A stretch of DNA of 64,000 bases from contig OY282386.1 of NCBI GenBank assembly GCA_958295945.1, positions 2,666,001 through 2,730,000 of the forward strand, in the 5' to 3' direction. The DNA comes from Candidatus Poribacteria bacterium (GTDB taxonomy: Bacteria > Poribacteria > WGA-4E > WGA-3G). The stretch's first letter is position 1. Each line of letters opens with the position of its first letter. The notes below the pieces were generated by a model that saw only the letters and a program-made list of their open reading frames with translations, was not told the origin of the DNA and made no database searches. Position numbers and translations under genes: made by a program. Below are positions 41,370-50,215 of this stretch, in pieces.

Positions 41370-43478
41370 ATGCGCAGCTTTTTTCGCTTTTGGAGCCTGA
41401 TGGCATTACTCTTAATTCCCGTATGTATTGCATCGGCTGTGACCACATCATTGTGGGAACAACATCAGAGATCGGATTTTGAATCAGGAGAAATTAAGAA
41501 AATCTCTGTTTCAAGCACGGGAGATGCCATGTTATCACGCAAAATTGACGGTTTCTCAAAAATAGATGAGGCACGTGTCTGGGCACTCGTTGAAGACTCT
41601 GAAGGCAATATCTATGCTGGAACTGGCAACGAAGGTAAAATATACAAAATAGATGCCGACGGTCAAAATTTTTCACTTTATTATGATTCACCTGAAGTAG
41701 AAATATATAGTCTTGCTATCGGAGCAGATGATACCCTATATGCTGGCACAGGTCCTGATGGGTTGATCTACAAAATTACGGATGAATCTACACCGCCAGA
41801 AACCATTTTAAAAGAAGGCGACAAATACGTATGGTCTATGCATCTTGACGATGCAGGAAACCTGTTTGCCGTTACAGGTCTTGAAGGTAAAGTATATAAA
41901 ATTACACCTGACGGTGAAGTCAATGTCCTATTTGACGCTGAAGAAAAGAATATAGTTTCTTTAGTTGCTTATGATGGTGGGTTTTATGCTGGTAGTAGCG
42001 GAAACGGTATCATATATAAAATCAGTGATGATGGCACCGCAAATGTAGTTTATCAAGCCAAAGAGAAAGATGTACGGAATCTGGTCATGGATAGCAAAGG
42101 CAACGTCTATGCCACATTAATTACATCAGTACCTATTGATAGAAGTAGTAGAAGTGCACGACCGAGTAGAGGACCATCTGTGCCTTCACCACAGGCACCA
42201 GGCAGCGGTCCACCTAAAGAAAACAAATCTTTTATTTATAAGATTCACGCCGATGGAACAGTGGCACAAGTATGGAGTTCACCAGAACCGCTGATCTCAT
42301 CTATTGTTTTGGAAAACGACAATAATCTGCTGGTAGGAACCGGAAGTAATGGTAAATTATTTCGCGTTAAAACAGATACAGGTGAATTTGCTGAAATCGG
42401 TAAATGTTCTTCGAAAGATGTCGTCCGGATATACCAAACAAAGAATTCGGATAACATGAAGACTATCCTCGCTGCTGGTAACCCAGGTAAACTATTCCAA
42501 CTTACATCAGACCATGTTGAGGAAGGCACAATTGAATCCTCTGTCCACAACGCACAAAGTTTGTCACGTTGGGGTAAACTTTCGTGGGAAGCTGATGTGC
42601 TAGAAGGCACTTCAATTAGTTTTGCTACCCGTTCAGGGAACACCCGAAAACCTGATGATACATGGAACGAATGGTCAGATGAACTCATGACACCTGAAGG
42701 ATCGCAAATTCCGAATGCGGATGCACAATATATCCAATGGCGAGCAAAGTTCACTACCACAGATCCAGGCAAATCACCCACACTGAAAAAGGTAATACTC
42801 GCATCTGCTCAAACAAATGTTGAGCCACGGTTTACCAGTCTTTCTGTTGGTGCATCCGGTAGAAGTAGTTCACAACGTTCCTCAGCCGGTCCACCATCAC
42901 CAAGCAGTGCAAGTAGAGGTTCGTCCCAAGCTTCATCACCAAAAAGATGGAAAATTGAGTGGAAAGTTGAAGATGCTAATAAAGACACACTACAATTTAC
43001 CGTTTACTACAGAGGTGTTGATGAAGAAAACTGGCAACTCCTCAAAAAGGAACTCACTACTCCCAGTTATGATTGGGATATAACTTCAATCGCTGATGGC
43101 AGATATGAACTGAAGGTTGTTGCAACGGATAAGTTAAGCAATCCTGTCGGATGGGAAAAAACTGCCAAGAAAGAAAGTGCACCGTTCAGTATTGATAATA
43201 CCGATCCGAATGTCGGTGAAATTAAGGTCGATCCAAACGGTGAAGGATTTAAAATCACATGTAAGGTCTCGGATATCATGAACACTGTCCAGAAAGCTGT
43301 CTATAAGATTGACAACGACGAAAAGTGGAAAGTCATTTTCCCAGAAGATGGAATCTTTGATTCCAAAGAAGAGACCTTATTGTTAGAAACTGGAAAACTA
43401 TCCGAAGGTGCTCATAGCATTACAATTCGGGTGACCGATAAAGCACAGAACACTGCAACTGGTCGTAGAAGTTTCTAA
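41370..43478 (+). CDS. Secreted beta-propeller protein with Ig-like C-terminal part
   Basis: A 702-residue exported protein. ATG 41370 is chosen because CAGGAGG lies ten bases upstream and the product begins with a signal peptide (MRSFFRFWSLMALLLIPVCIASA). Repeated blades carry a YAGTG-x-x-G-x-IYKI motif (for example NIYAGTGNEGKIYKI and TLYAGTGPDGLIYKI), forming one propeller in the first 400 residues. Two Ser/Pro-rich low-complexity linkers (about residues 250-285 and 490-530) separate it from beta-sandwich regions (WKVEDANKDTLQFTVYYRG; KAVYKIDNDEKWKV). It is probably co-transcribed with the S55 peptidase. Function unknown. Confidence 0.8.
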   Translation: MRSFFRFWSLMALLLIPVCIASAVTTSLWEQHQRSDFESGEIKKISVSSTGDAMLSRKIDGFSKIDEARVWALVEDSEGNIYAGTGNEGKIYKIDADGQNFSLYYDSPEVEIYSLAIGADDTLYAGTGPDGLIYKITDESTPPETILKEGDKYVWSMHLDDAGNLFAVTGLEGKVYKITPDGEVNVLFDAEEKNIVSLVAYDGGFYAGSSGNGIIYKISDDGTANVVYQAKEKDVRNLVMDSKGNVYATLITSVPIDRSSRSARPSRGPSVPSPQAPGSGPPKENKSFIYKIHADGTVAQVWSSPEPLISSIVLENDNNLLVGTGSNGKLFRVKTDTGEFAEIGKCSSKDVVRIYQTKNSDNMKTILAAGNPGKLFQLTSDHVEEGTIESSVHNAQSLSRWGKLSWEADVLEGTSISFATRSGNTRKPDDTWNEWSDELMTPEGSQIPNADAQYIQWRAKFTTTDPGKSPTLKKVILASAQTNVEPRFTSLSVGASGRSSSQRSSAGPPSPSSASRGSSQASSPKRWKIEWKVEDANKDTLQFTVYYRGVDEENWQLLKKELTTPSYDWDITSIADGRYELKVVATDKLSNPVGWEKTAKKESAPFSIDNTDPNVGEIKVDPNGEGFKITCKVSDIMNTVQKAVYKIDNDEKWKVIFPEDGIFDSKEETLLLETGKLSEGAHSITIRVTDKAQNTATGRRSF

Positions 43479-43503
43479 TAACGTGATCTAAAGCAGACAA
43501 ATT

Positions 43504-43536
43504 ATAGGGCGGGTTTTAAACTCGTCCTATTTTTTT
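43504..43536. terminator. Intrinsic terminator between convergent genes
   Basis: ATAGGGCGGGT and CTCGTCCTAT form a stem with a few mismatches around TTTAAA, followed by a run of seven T on the plus strand. It ends the propeller operon. It also overlaps the bioA stop codon at 43527, so it may serve bioA as well. Confidence 0.75.
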
Positions 43537-44885
43537 GTGACTGTATCAATAGCACGGTAGGTAATGTCAAGTAGGGAATCCAATTCTGGAATAGATATTT
43601 GCAGTGGTGGCATCAAGACGATGGTATTGACAAGAGGTCTGAGGATTACCCCTTCAGTAAGTGATGCTTTGCAAACTTTCATACCCATTCTTTCTTCAAA
43701 ATGATAAGGAATGGAGTTGTCAGGATCCTCCATTATTTCTATGCCAGCAGCCATACCACAAACACGCACATCCCCTACATGTGGTAACTTGTAGAACGCC
43801 TGCAGACGGTTTCTAAAATGTCTGATTGTTACTTGGAGTCGGTCAAGTAATTTCTCTCTCTCAAAAATTGCAATATTCTCTAATGCCACTGCACATGCTA
43901 ACGGGTTACCTGTAAACGTATGACCGTGAAAAAATGTCTTGAGCTCGCTGTATTCTCCAAGAAAGGCGTTATAAATTTCATCAGTGGTTATGGTTGCTGC
44001 AAGTGGCAAGTAACCTGCTGCCAATCCTTTTGCAGCACATAGAATGTCTGGCGTTACATTTTCATGTTCACATGCCCACATCTTCCCAGTGCGACCAAAT
44101 CCTGTCATCACTTCATCAACAATCAGAAGCGTTTCTCTCCTTTTTGCCAATTCCGATAGTTCTTTCAGAAATCCCTTCGGTGATAGGATCATGCCACCCG
44201 CACCTTGTATCAAAGGTTCTAATATGATTCCTGCTATTTGTCCGAAATGATCAGAAAGGGCACGACCCACCGCATTCAACCAACGGGTCTTCTTTGCATC
44301 TGCAGTAGATTTTGAGGAATGATTAATATCGGGATCAGATACGCGGATACTCTTGAAAAGGAGTGAATTATAGGTATGATGAAAACTCTCAATCCCACCG
44401 ACACTCATAGCACCCACAGTGTCTCCGTGGTAGGCTTTATCAAAGTGAATAAAGAGTTTTCGTTGTGGTTGCTCTTTATGTTGCCAATACTGAAACGCCA
44501 TCTTCAGCGCGATTTCTACCGCTGTTGAACCGTTGTCAGAGTAAAAAACTTTGTTCAGACCGACTGGTGTGATCTCTACAAGTTTTTGGGCAAGTTGTAT
44601 CGCGGGGATATTGCTATAACCAAGCAGTGTTGAATGTGCAATCTTATCTAACTGATTTCTAAGTGCAGCATTGAGATCGGGATGATTGTGTCCGTGGACG
44701 TTTGTCCACATAGATGCAATCCCATCAATATATCGGTTACCTTCAACATCAAACAGATAAACACCATCACCCCGTTCAATGATAACAGGTTTTTCAGCCA
44801 ACCAATCACGCATCTGCGTGAAGGGATGCCAGAGATAGTCTTTGTCCCAAGCGATTAGCGTCTCTCTATCCCTTAAGTTTTGCAT
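43527..44885 (-). CDS. bioA: Adenosylmethionine-8-amino-7-oxononanoate aminotransferase
   Basis: PLP-dependent class III aminotransferase of biotin synthesis, converting KAPA to DAPA with SAM as amino donor. The 452-residue protein shows LWHPFTQMRDW at the start (typical BioA), GIASMWTNVHGHNHP, VFYSDNGSTAVEIALKMA, AYHGDTVGAMSVGG, LLIVDEVMTGFGRTGKMWACEH and the PLP Lys in LCAAKGLAAGYLPLAA. No other bio gene is nearby. Its ATG overlaps the 3' end of the ferredoxin-fusion gene by 20 bases, so the two are probably co-translated. Confidence 0.94.
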   Translation of the reverse strand: MQNLRDRETLIAWDKDYLWHPFTQMRDWLAEKPVIIERGDGVYLFDVEGNRYIDGIASMWTNVHGHNHPDLNAALRNQLDKIAHSTLLGYSNIPAIQLAQKLVEITPVGLNKVFYSDNGSTAVEIALKMAFQYWQHKEQPQRKLFIHFDKAYHGDTVGAMSVGGIESFHHTYNSLLFKSIRVSDPDINHSSKSTADAKKTRWLNAVGRALSDHFGQIAGIILEPLIQGAGGMILSPKGFLKELSELAKRRETLLIVDEVMTGFGRTGKMWACEHENVTPDILCAAKGLAAGYLPLAATITTDEIYNAFLGEYSELKTFFHGHTFTGNPLACAVALENIAIFEREKLLDRLQVTIRHFRNRLQAFYKLPHVGDVRVCGMAAGIEIMEDPDNSIPYHFEERMGMKVCKASLTEGVILRPLVNTIVLMPPLQISIPELDSLLDITYRAIDTVTKK

Positions 44886-46158
44886 AGTGAACAGTCTGTT
44901 CTAACGCGAGTTCTTCATACGTGCCTTGCTTCGGCACGATAATCTCAAGCATCCTATTTTGATACTTCGAGTAGAAATCCTCAGGCTGTCCTGGGATAGT
45001 AAAGATATTTCTGAAACCGTCTGGAAACGAACTAGTGCGACCAACGACCTTTTCAAACCGAGGATCAGCAAATTGCTTGGGATTTTTTATATTTCTTGGA
45101 AGTTGCGTCTGCACAGTCACAACACTTTCTTGAGTAGGTGATGTTTCTGGGGCATAAGAGGAACTCAGATAGACTTCATAGGCGTAGTCTGGCATTCTGT
45201 CCGGTAACTCAAAAGTCTCTTTAGCTGAGGAATTCGGCACCCAACGAGGAAATTCAATCTCAATGCGATAGTGATCAGCAAGTTCGGATACACGATTGAC
45301 CATCCCGTAGCGACGGTAACGTTCTGTGATATCGTCAGAGTATATTGTCCCTTCAGTTTGAACAGCACCGGGCATTGTTGTTCTCGGTTCTGCAGGTGCT
45401 TTTACCAAAGCAGAACGCGCCCCTTTGAGTAGAGGTGTAGCAATGAGTGAAGGGAACCATCCGTAAAATGAGGCACCGTAACGTGCTTGTTCAGCATCAG
45501 GTGTCGTCGTGAGTTCGTCTTTAAAACGAAAAACACCTTCAGCGATGGCTATCACAATTCCCAAAAAGAGCATGAGGTTGCCTTGTGAAGAAAAAAGTCC
45601 GAAACCACCTTGCTGCATCCCAATGAAAAAGAGGACAAGCGGATAGAGAATCAAATTGATCAAACTGTTGATGCCAGTTGAAATCGCACTGCTGAAAACC
45701 CAAGGCTTCCCTGCCATTCCCTCTAATTCCGTCTTAAATTTGGCGGAGAAAGCACCGAGCAGCGGTTGTCCAAGCATAGTCATGAGGGCGAAGGGTTGAC
45801 GTAAAGACGAACCAACTGAATCTGGCAGCTGCACAAATTCTTCAGGTACTCCCTGTTCTTTCCCTCTCGACTTACCCGATTCATCAGAATCTCCATCAGC
45901 TTTTTCTGGATATTCAAACGTTTCAAAAAATATACTATTAATATCAATATATGATTCCCACTCACTTGGAACATCGCTTTGCTGATAAATCGCTTCAACG
46001 GGGCATTCGTCAACACACGCAGCACAGTCTATGCAAACGTCAGGGTCAATATAGAGTTGATTTTCGCCGTCAACCGTATGTATACAATCTACAGGACACA
46101 CATCAACGCACGCAGTATCCTTCACATCTACACAAGGTTCACAAATTATATACGCCAA
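44866..46158 (-). CDS. 7Fe-ferredoxin fused to a membrane/beta domain
   Basis: A 430-residue protein. Residues 1-60 are an FdxA-type seven-iron ferredoxin (CEPCVDVKDTACVDVCPVDCI for the 3Fe-4S side and CIDCAACVDECPVEAI for the 4Fe-4S cluster). An acidic linker (EYPEKADGDSDESGKSRGKEQ) leads to two or three membrane-prone segments (about residues 155-215: LINLILYPLVLFFIGMQQ and LMLFLGIVIAIAEGVF), then a soluble C-terminal region of unknown fold. Ferredoxins of this class are normally free proteins of about 80-110 residues, so the fusion is notable. ATG 46158 follows GGAGGGAAGATAGA. It may bring electron transfer to the membrane; that is inference. Confidence 0.78.
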   Translation of the reverse strand: MAYIICEPCVDVKDTACVDVCPVDCIHTVDGENQLYIDPDVCIDCAACVDECPVEAIYQQSDVPSEWESYIDINSIFFETFEYPEKADGDSDESGKSRGKEQGVPEEFVQLPDSVGSSLRQPFALMTMLGQPLLGAFSAKFKTELEGMAGKPWVFSSAISTGINSLINLILYPLVLFFIGMQQGGFGLFSSQGNLMLFLGIVIAIAEGVFRFKDELTTTPDAEQARYGASFYGWFPSLIATPLLKGARSALVKAPAEPRTTMPGAVQTEGTIYSDDITERYRRYGMVNRVSELADHYRIEIEFPRWVPNSSAKETFELPDRMPDYAYEVYLSSSYAPETSPTQESVVTVQTQLPRNIKNPKQFADPRFEKVVGRTSSFPDGFRNIFTIPGQPEDFYSKYQNRMLEIIVPKQGTYEELALEQTVHYAKLKG

Positions 46159-46233
46159 TTCTATCTTCCCTCCTTTATAGGATACAACTGCTGTAATTAT
46201 ACCACATTAACTTGTAGATAGCAAGTTGAAATA

Positions 46234-46420
46234 ACAGGACGGTTGTGTAAAGATTGTGTCACTAACTTCTCACCATGAATTGTAGGGGCGGGTCTCCGTG
46301 CCCGCCCGTTGCCTTACAGGACAAGGAATGGCGGGGCACAGAGACCCGGGGAATACCAAACGCGTATTCGTCTACGCGCATTCATACCGTTGATTTAGCC
46401 CTACAATGGATGGCAGTTTT
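46234..46420. repeat. Partial MITE-like repeat, family A copy 5
   Basis: Left end GGTTGTGTAAAGATTGTGTCAC, then GGGGCGGGTCTCCGTGCCC and GGGCACAGAGACCCGGGG, followed by GCGCATTCATACCGTTGATTT as in copy 4. A small extra palindrome, AAACGCGTATTCGTCTACGCG, is inserted. The canonical right end is missing. It separates the ferredoxin-fusion gene from ileS. Confidence 0.8.
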
Positions 46421-46520
46421 GGACTATCTTAAATGCGTCTAACAAAAAGAATCGCTAAATTAACACCTACCGTCTTAGAATTAACTTTCAGTCCATCTCT
46501 ATTTTGGAAAATACTTAAAC

Positions 46521-49500
46521 CTAAATAACCCTGACCTGTTCCACACTCAACATAGCAGGTTCACCATTCAGTTTCTGATCAAGACTAAACGCATTTTTCC
46601 CAGGCAATTCAACCACTTCAGTCGTTAAAGTTTCGCTCAGAATATACTCTCGATGCACTTCAAACGCTTCCGATACAAGCTCGGATGATGTAGCTACACA
46701 AAGACTAATCCGATCAGACACATTAAAATCCGCATCCTTCCGCATATTCTGGATTTTATTGACAAGCTCGCGCGCCATCCCTTCAAGCACCAATTCATGC
46801 GTCAATTCCGTTGAGAGTGCGACGAATTTCCTCGCATCCACCTCTACAAAGAAACCTTCTCTGTTCTGTGTCTGCACATCAATTTCTGACTCTTCAAGGA
46901 TATAAGTCTCACCAGATGCTTTAATCTCTAAACTCCCATTCGTTTCCAATTCTGCTTTCAACTGCATCGTATCGGCAGTAGCGAGTGCTTTTGCAATTGC
47001 CTGCACACCTTTGCCATACTTCGGTCCTAACACCTTGAAGTTCGGTTTGAGTGTTACCTGTGCAAACGTGTCCAATTCTTCAGTGAATACTATTTCCTTA
47101 ACATTCAACTCATCGTGAACAAATGATGATAGTCGATTGATTGTCTCTTTTTCCGATTCAGATAATCCACCGAGTGTGATGTCAGCAAGCGGTTGGCGCG
47201 TCTTGATACCGGAACGATTCCGCGCAGCATGCCCCATGCTGATAACATCGCGGGTGAAAGTCATATCGGTTTCTAAAGTGCCATCTATTAACGCGTCATC
47301 TGCAGTTGGGAATTCAGCAAGGTGAACGCTCAGGGGGGCATCGTCGTCCAGTGAAACGACCAAGTTACGATAGAGTTCATCTGCCAAAAATGGAATAAAC
47401 GGGGCAGCAAGTTTCGCAACAGTCACAAGCACCTCATACAATGTCGCGTAGGCTGCCTGCTTGTCTTGTCCTGCCTCTGCTCCCCAAAATCGGTCACGTG
47501 AACGTCTAACATACCAGTTGCTAAGGTCCTCTACAAAAGCTTCAATCGCACGCGGGGCATTCGTCAGATGGTAGTTCTCCATGTCATCGCCCACCTTATT
47601 TATCAAGGTATGTAATCGGGACAAAATCCATCTATCTATCGTCGCACGTTCAGAAATTGATGGTGCATCTTCCAGTACATCAACCTGCTCCAAATTGGCA
47701 TACATTACAAAGAAACTATAGACATTTTGTAACGTTCCCATAAACTTTTTCAACGCTTCATCAATGCCTTCCAGTTGGAAAGTCCGTTGTGCCCAAGGCG
47801 GCGATCCTGTGAACATATACCAACGCATCGCATCAGCACCCTGATTATCCAAAATTGTCCACGGGTCTACGGTGTTTCCTCGACTCTTACTCATCTTCTG
47901 TCCATCCGAAGCGAGTATCAGTTCAAGACAGAGACAGTTTTTATATGCAGGTTTGTCATAGAGAAGGGTGCCAGTTGCCAATAGACTGTAGAACCACCCA
48001 CGAGTCTGGTCAATCGCTTCCGAAATAAAATCTGCCGGATACGCACGTTCAAACAGTTCTTTGTTTTCAAAAGGATAGTGCCATTGTGCCGTGTGTGCAC
48101 ACCCTGAGTCGAACCAGCAATCAATAACATCTTGAATGCGATGCATTGTGCCACTACATTTATCACAATTAAGCACAACATCGTCAACATAAGGACGGTG
48201 AAGTTCAATATCATCTGGCACATCACGACCGAGTTCCTTCAGTTCCGCAATGCTACCCACGCAGTGTTGATGTCCGCAATCATCACATATCCAAACAGGC
48301 AGCGGAGTTCCCCAATATCGTTCCCGACTCAATCCCCAATCAATGTTATTTTCCAACCAGTTACCGAAACGCCCATCCTTGATATGTTCCGGATACCAGT
48401 TGATCTCCTGATTGTGTTGTTGCATCTGGTCTCGGATGGCAGTTGTGCGGATAAACCACGATTCGCGAGCATAATACAGCAATGGATTATCACATCGCCA
48501 ACAGAACGGATATTGGTGCGTGTACTCAGTTGCCTTGAACAACAATCCGCGACCATCCAAGTTCTCTATAATCATCGGATCTGCATCTTTAACATATTCA
48601 CCACACCACACATCTTTAACCTCTGGAACAAACTTACCATCTCCACCCACCAACTGCACGAACGGTAGGTTATGTTTCTGACCAATATCGTAGTCATCCT
48701 GTCCAAAGGCGGGTGCAATATGTACTAATCCACTTCCCTCTGTGGTAGTTACGAAGTCGCCACTAACGATATAATGTGATTTTTCTGTATGCTGTCCACT
48801 GTCAAAAAGTGGTTCGTAATCCCAATTGAGTAGGTCGCTGCCTTTATAGTTTTCAACAATCTGTGGAAATTCATCACCGAACAAACTTTTCAAACATTCC
48901 TTCGCAAGAATTAGAGTTTTACCGTTATCTTCAACAGCGACATAATCGTCCTCTTCACCGACAGCAACAGCAACATTAGAAGGCAACGTCCAAGGAGTTG
49001 TTGTCCACACAAGCAGATAGGTCCTTTCTCTATTTTTCAGTGGAAATCGCACGAAAATAGACGGGTCTGCAACCTCTTGGTAACCGAGTGCAACTTCATG
49101 ACTTGCCAAAGTTGTGCCACACCGATAGCAATACGGTTGAACCTTATGTCCCTGATACAGCAGCTTCTTATCCCACGCTTGCCGCAACACCCACCACACG
49201 CTCTCAATATAATCATTCGACAACGTGATGTACGCCTCATTTAAGTTCACCCAAAACCCGATACGTTCCGTCATCTCACGCCAATCCTGCTCATACTGAA
49301 AGACATTTTCTTTACACTTCTCAATAAAGTTTTGAACGCCGTAAGCCTCTAATTCCGCTTTATTTGTAATGTTGAGTTGCTTTTCCACTTGATATTCAAC
49401 GGGAAGTCCGTGCGTGTCCCATCCTGCTTTTCTGTGGACATAATGTCCCGTCATCGTCTTATATCTGCACACAGCATCCTTCATGATGCGTGCAAGGACG

Positions 49501-49673
49501 TGATGCACACCCGGCGGTGCATTTGCAAATGGCGGTCCTTCCAGAAAAACAAAAGGTGGCGCGTCTTTGTACATCTCCATACTCTTCTCAAAGATGTCGT
49601 TTTCACGCCAGAACGCAAGTGTCTGTTTTTCCTTTTCAGCAAACGTGAATTGTGATGATACCTCTTCAAACAT
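46521..49673 (-). CDS. ileS: Isoleucyl-tRNA synthetase
   Basis: Class Ia aminoacyl-tRNA synthetase charging tRNA-Ile. Signatures: PPFANAPPGVHHVLARIMKD (HIGH-type, here HHVL), GWDTHGLPVE, CP1 editing domain (about residues 200-400, with TTTPWTLPSN and the GSGLVHIAPAFGQDDY editing loop), DQTRGWFYSLL, and the KMSKS loop DGQKMSKSRGNTVDP. The long C-terminal part lacks a C-x-x-C zinc motif at the end, fitting the IleS2-type branch of about 1050 residues. ATG 49673 (MFEEVSSQFTF) is chosen because GAGG lies 9 bases upstream; the upstream ATG at 49706 falls inside the attenuator T-run. Regulation: see 49698-49886. Confidence 0.95.
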   Translation of the reverse strand: MFEEVSSQFTFAEKEKQTLAFWRENDIFEKSMEMYKDAPPFVFLEGPPFANAPPGVHHVLARIMKDAVCRYKTMTGHYVHRKAGWDTHGLPVEYQVEKQLNITNKAELEAYGVQNFIEKCKENVFQYEQDWREMTERIGFWVNLNEAYITLSNDYIESVWWVLRQAWDKKLLYQGHKVQPYCYRCGTTLASHEVALGYQEVADPSIFVRFPLKNRERTYLLVWTTTPWTLPSNVAVAVGEEDDYVAVEDNGKTLILAKECLKSLFGDEFPQIVENYKGSDLLNWDYEPLFDSGQHTEKSHYIVSGDFVTTTEGSGLVHIAPAFGQDDYDIGQKHNLPFVQLVGGDGKFVPEVKDVWCGEYVKDADPMIIENLDGRGLLFKATEYTHQYPFCWRCDNPLLYYARESWFIRTTAIRDQMQQHNQEINWYPEHIKDGRFGNWLENNIDWGLSRERYWGTPLPVWICDDCGHQHCVGSIAELKELGRDVPDDIELHRPYVDDVVLNCDKCSGTMHRIQDVIDCWFDSGCAHTAQWHYPFENKELFERAYPADFISEAIDQTRGWFYSLLATGTLLYDKPAYKNCLCLELILASDGQKMSKSRGNTVDPWTILDNQGADAMRWYMFTGSPPWAQRTFQLEGIDEALKKFMGTLQNVYSFFVMYANLEQVDVLEDAPSISERATIDRWILSRLHTLINKVGDDMENYHLTNAPRAIEAFVEDLSNWYVRRSRDRFWGAEAGQDKQAAYATLYEVLVTVAKLAAPFIPFLADELYRNLVVSLDDDAPLSVHLAEFPTADDALIDGTLETDMTFTRDVISMGHAARNRSGIKTRQPLADITLGGLSESEKETINRLSSFVHDELNVKEIVFTEELDTFAQVTLKPNFKVLGPKYGKGVQAIAKALATADTMQLKAELETNGSLEIKASGETYILEESEIDVQTQNREGFFVEVDARKFVALSTELTHELVLEGMARELVNKIQNMRKDADFNVSDRISLCVATSSELVSEAFEVHREYILSETLTTEVVELPGKNAFSLDQKLNGEPAMLSVEQVRVI

Positions 49674-49697
49674 GCGATAATTCCTCATATTGTGCTT

Positions 49698-49886
49698 AAA
49701 AAACAAAACGCCCCACCGAAATCCGTTGTTTCAGTGATGGGCGTCTAAATAATACTGCTTTTCTGCTTGTAATTAACCCATCACAGCACGACGAATAGCA
49801 CTAATAATTCGTATTGCATGAAGGGAGTCATGATGTCGGGCAGTGTCACACTGCAATGTTCGTGTGGTCAACGGTTGATAATTCAT
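49698..49886 (-). promoter_or_regulatory. Leader-peptide transcription attenuator upstream of ileS
   Basis: Read on the minus strand. A 37-codon leader peptide (49886-49773) contains four Ile codons in seven (ATA, ATT, ATT, ATT at 49814-49794). Its last codons, GTGATGGG (49784-49777), are complementary to CCCATCAC (49741-49734), giving an 8-bp antiterminator. CCCATCAC is also part of the left arm of an intrinsic terminator (49744-49708), stem ACGCCC plus CACTGAAA against TTTCGGTG plus GGGCGT, loop CAACGGA, followed by TTTGTTTTTT. Ribosome stalling at Ile codons would free GTGATGGG, block the terminator and let ileS be transcribed; a terminated ribosome would cover it. A perfect hairpin GCAGTGTGACACTGC (49854-49840) lies inside the leader. 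Mechanism inferred from the pairing. Confidence 0.82.
49773..49886 (-). CDS. ileS leader peptide
   Basis: A 37-residue regulatory peptide, MNYQPLTTR at the start and ending with the Ile-rich segment HAIRIISAIRRAVMG just before TAA at 49775-49773. AAAGAGAT lies about 9 bases upstream of the ATG. The stop codon directly follows the segment that can form the antiterminator, the arrangement needed for ribosome-controlled attenuation. The frame is open further upstream to 50105, but that part runs into repeat family B and is not supported. The peptide itself need not have a function. Confidence 0.75.
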   Translation of the reverse strand: MNYQPLTTRTLQCDTARHHDSLHAIRIISAIRRAVMG

Positions 49887-49998
49887 CAGAAAATCTCTTT
49901 TGGAAAAATCTGTTAGAATTCTGTCTATATGTTTATATAATACTACATGCCATAAGATAATGTCAATTCTTTTTGCAGTTGTCATACACATGCTAATG

Positions 49999-50215
49999 TA
50001 ACTATAGTTTGGACAATTTTTGTTCAGTGGAAGTTGAGTCTTCAACGGAGAAACTATTTTCAGCGAGTTTCCCATATCGGGGGAACCCCACGAAAAATGC
50101 TGCACTCCAGCGGAGTGCTATGTTTATAGAAACGTTATGGCATATTCTCGCACTCCGCTGGAGTGCAAGAACTTTGTGTTTGGATTTTCTATAGACATAG
50201 CACTCCACTGGAGTG
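49999..50215. repeat. Dispersed repeat family B copy 2
   Basis: The first 156 bases (ACTATAGTTTGGACA onward) match 33159-33314 with one or two differences. The downstream palindromes are GCACTCCAGCGGAGTGC and GCACTCCGCTGGAGTGC, and the final CACTCCACTGGAGTGC differs from copy 1. Both copies sit near a gene start region: this one lies 100 bases upstream of the ileS leader peptide and may supply or flank its promoter. Confidence 0.87.

Noticed and set aside
49698-49886. T-box riboswitch upstream of ileS
   Set aside because: No T-box sequence or specifier-loop architecture is seen; the leader-peptide attenuator explains the terminator better.
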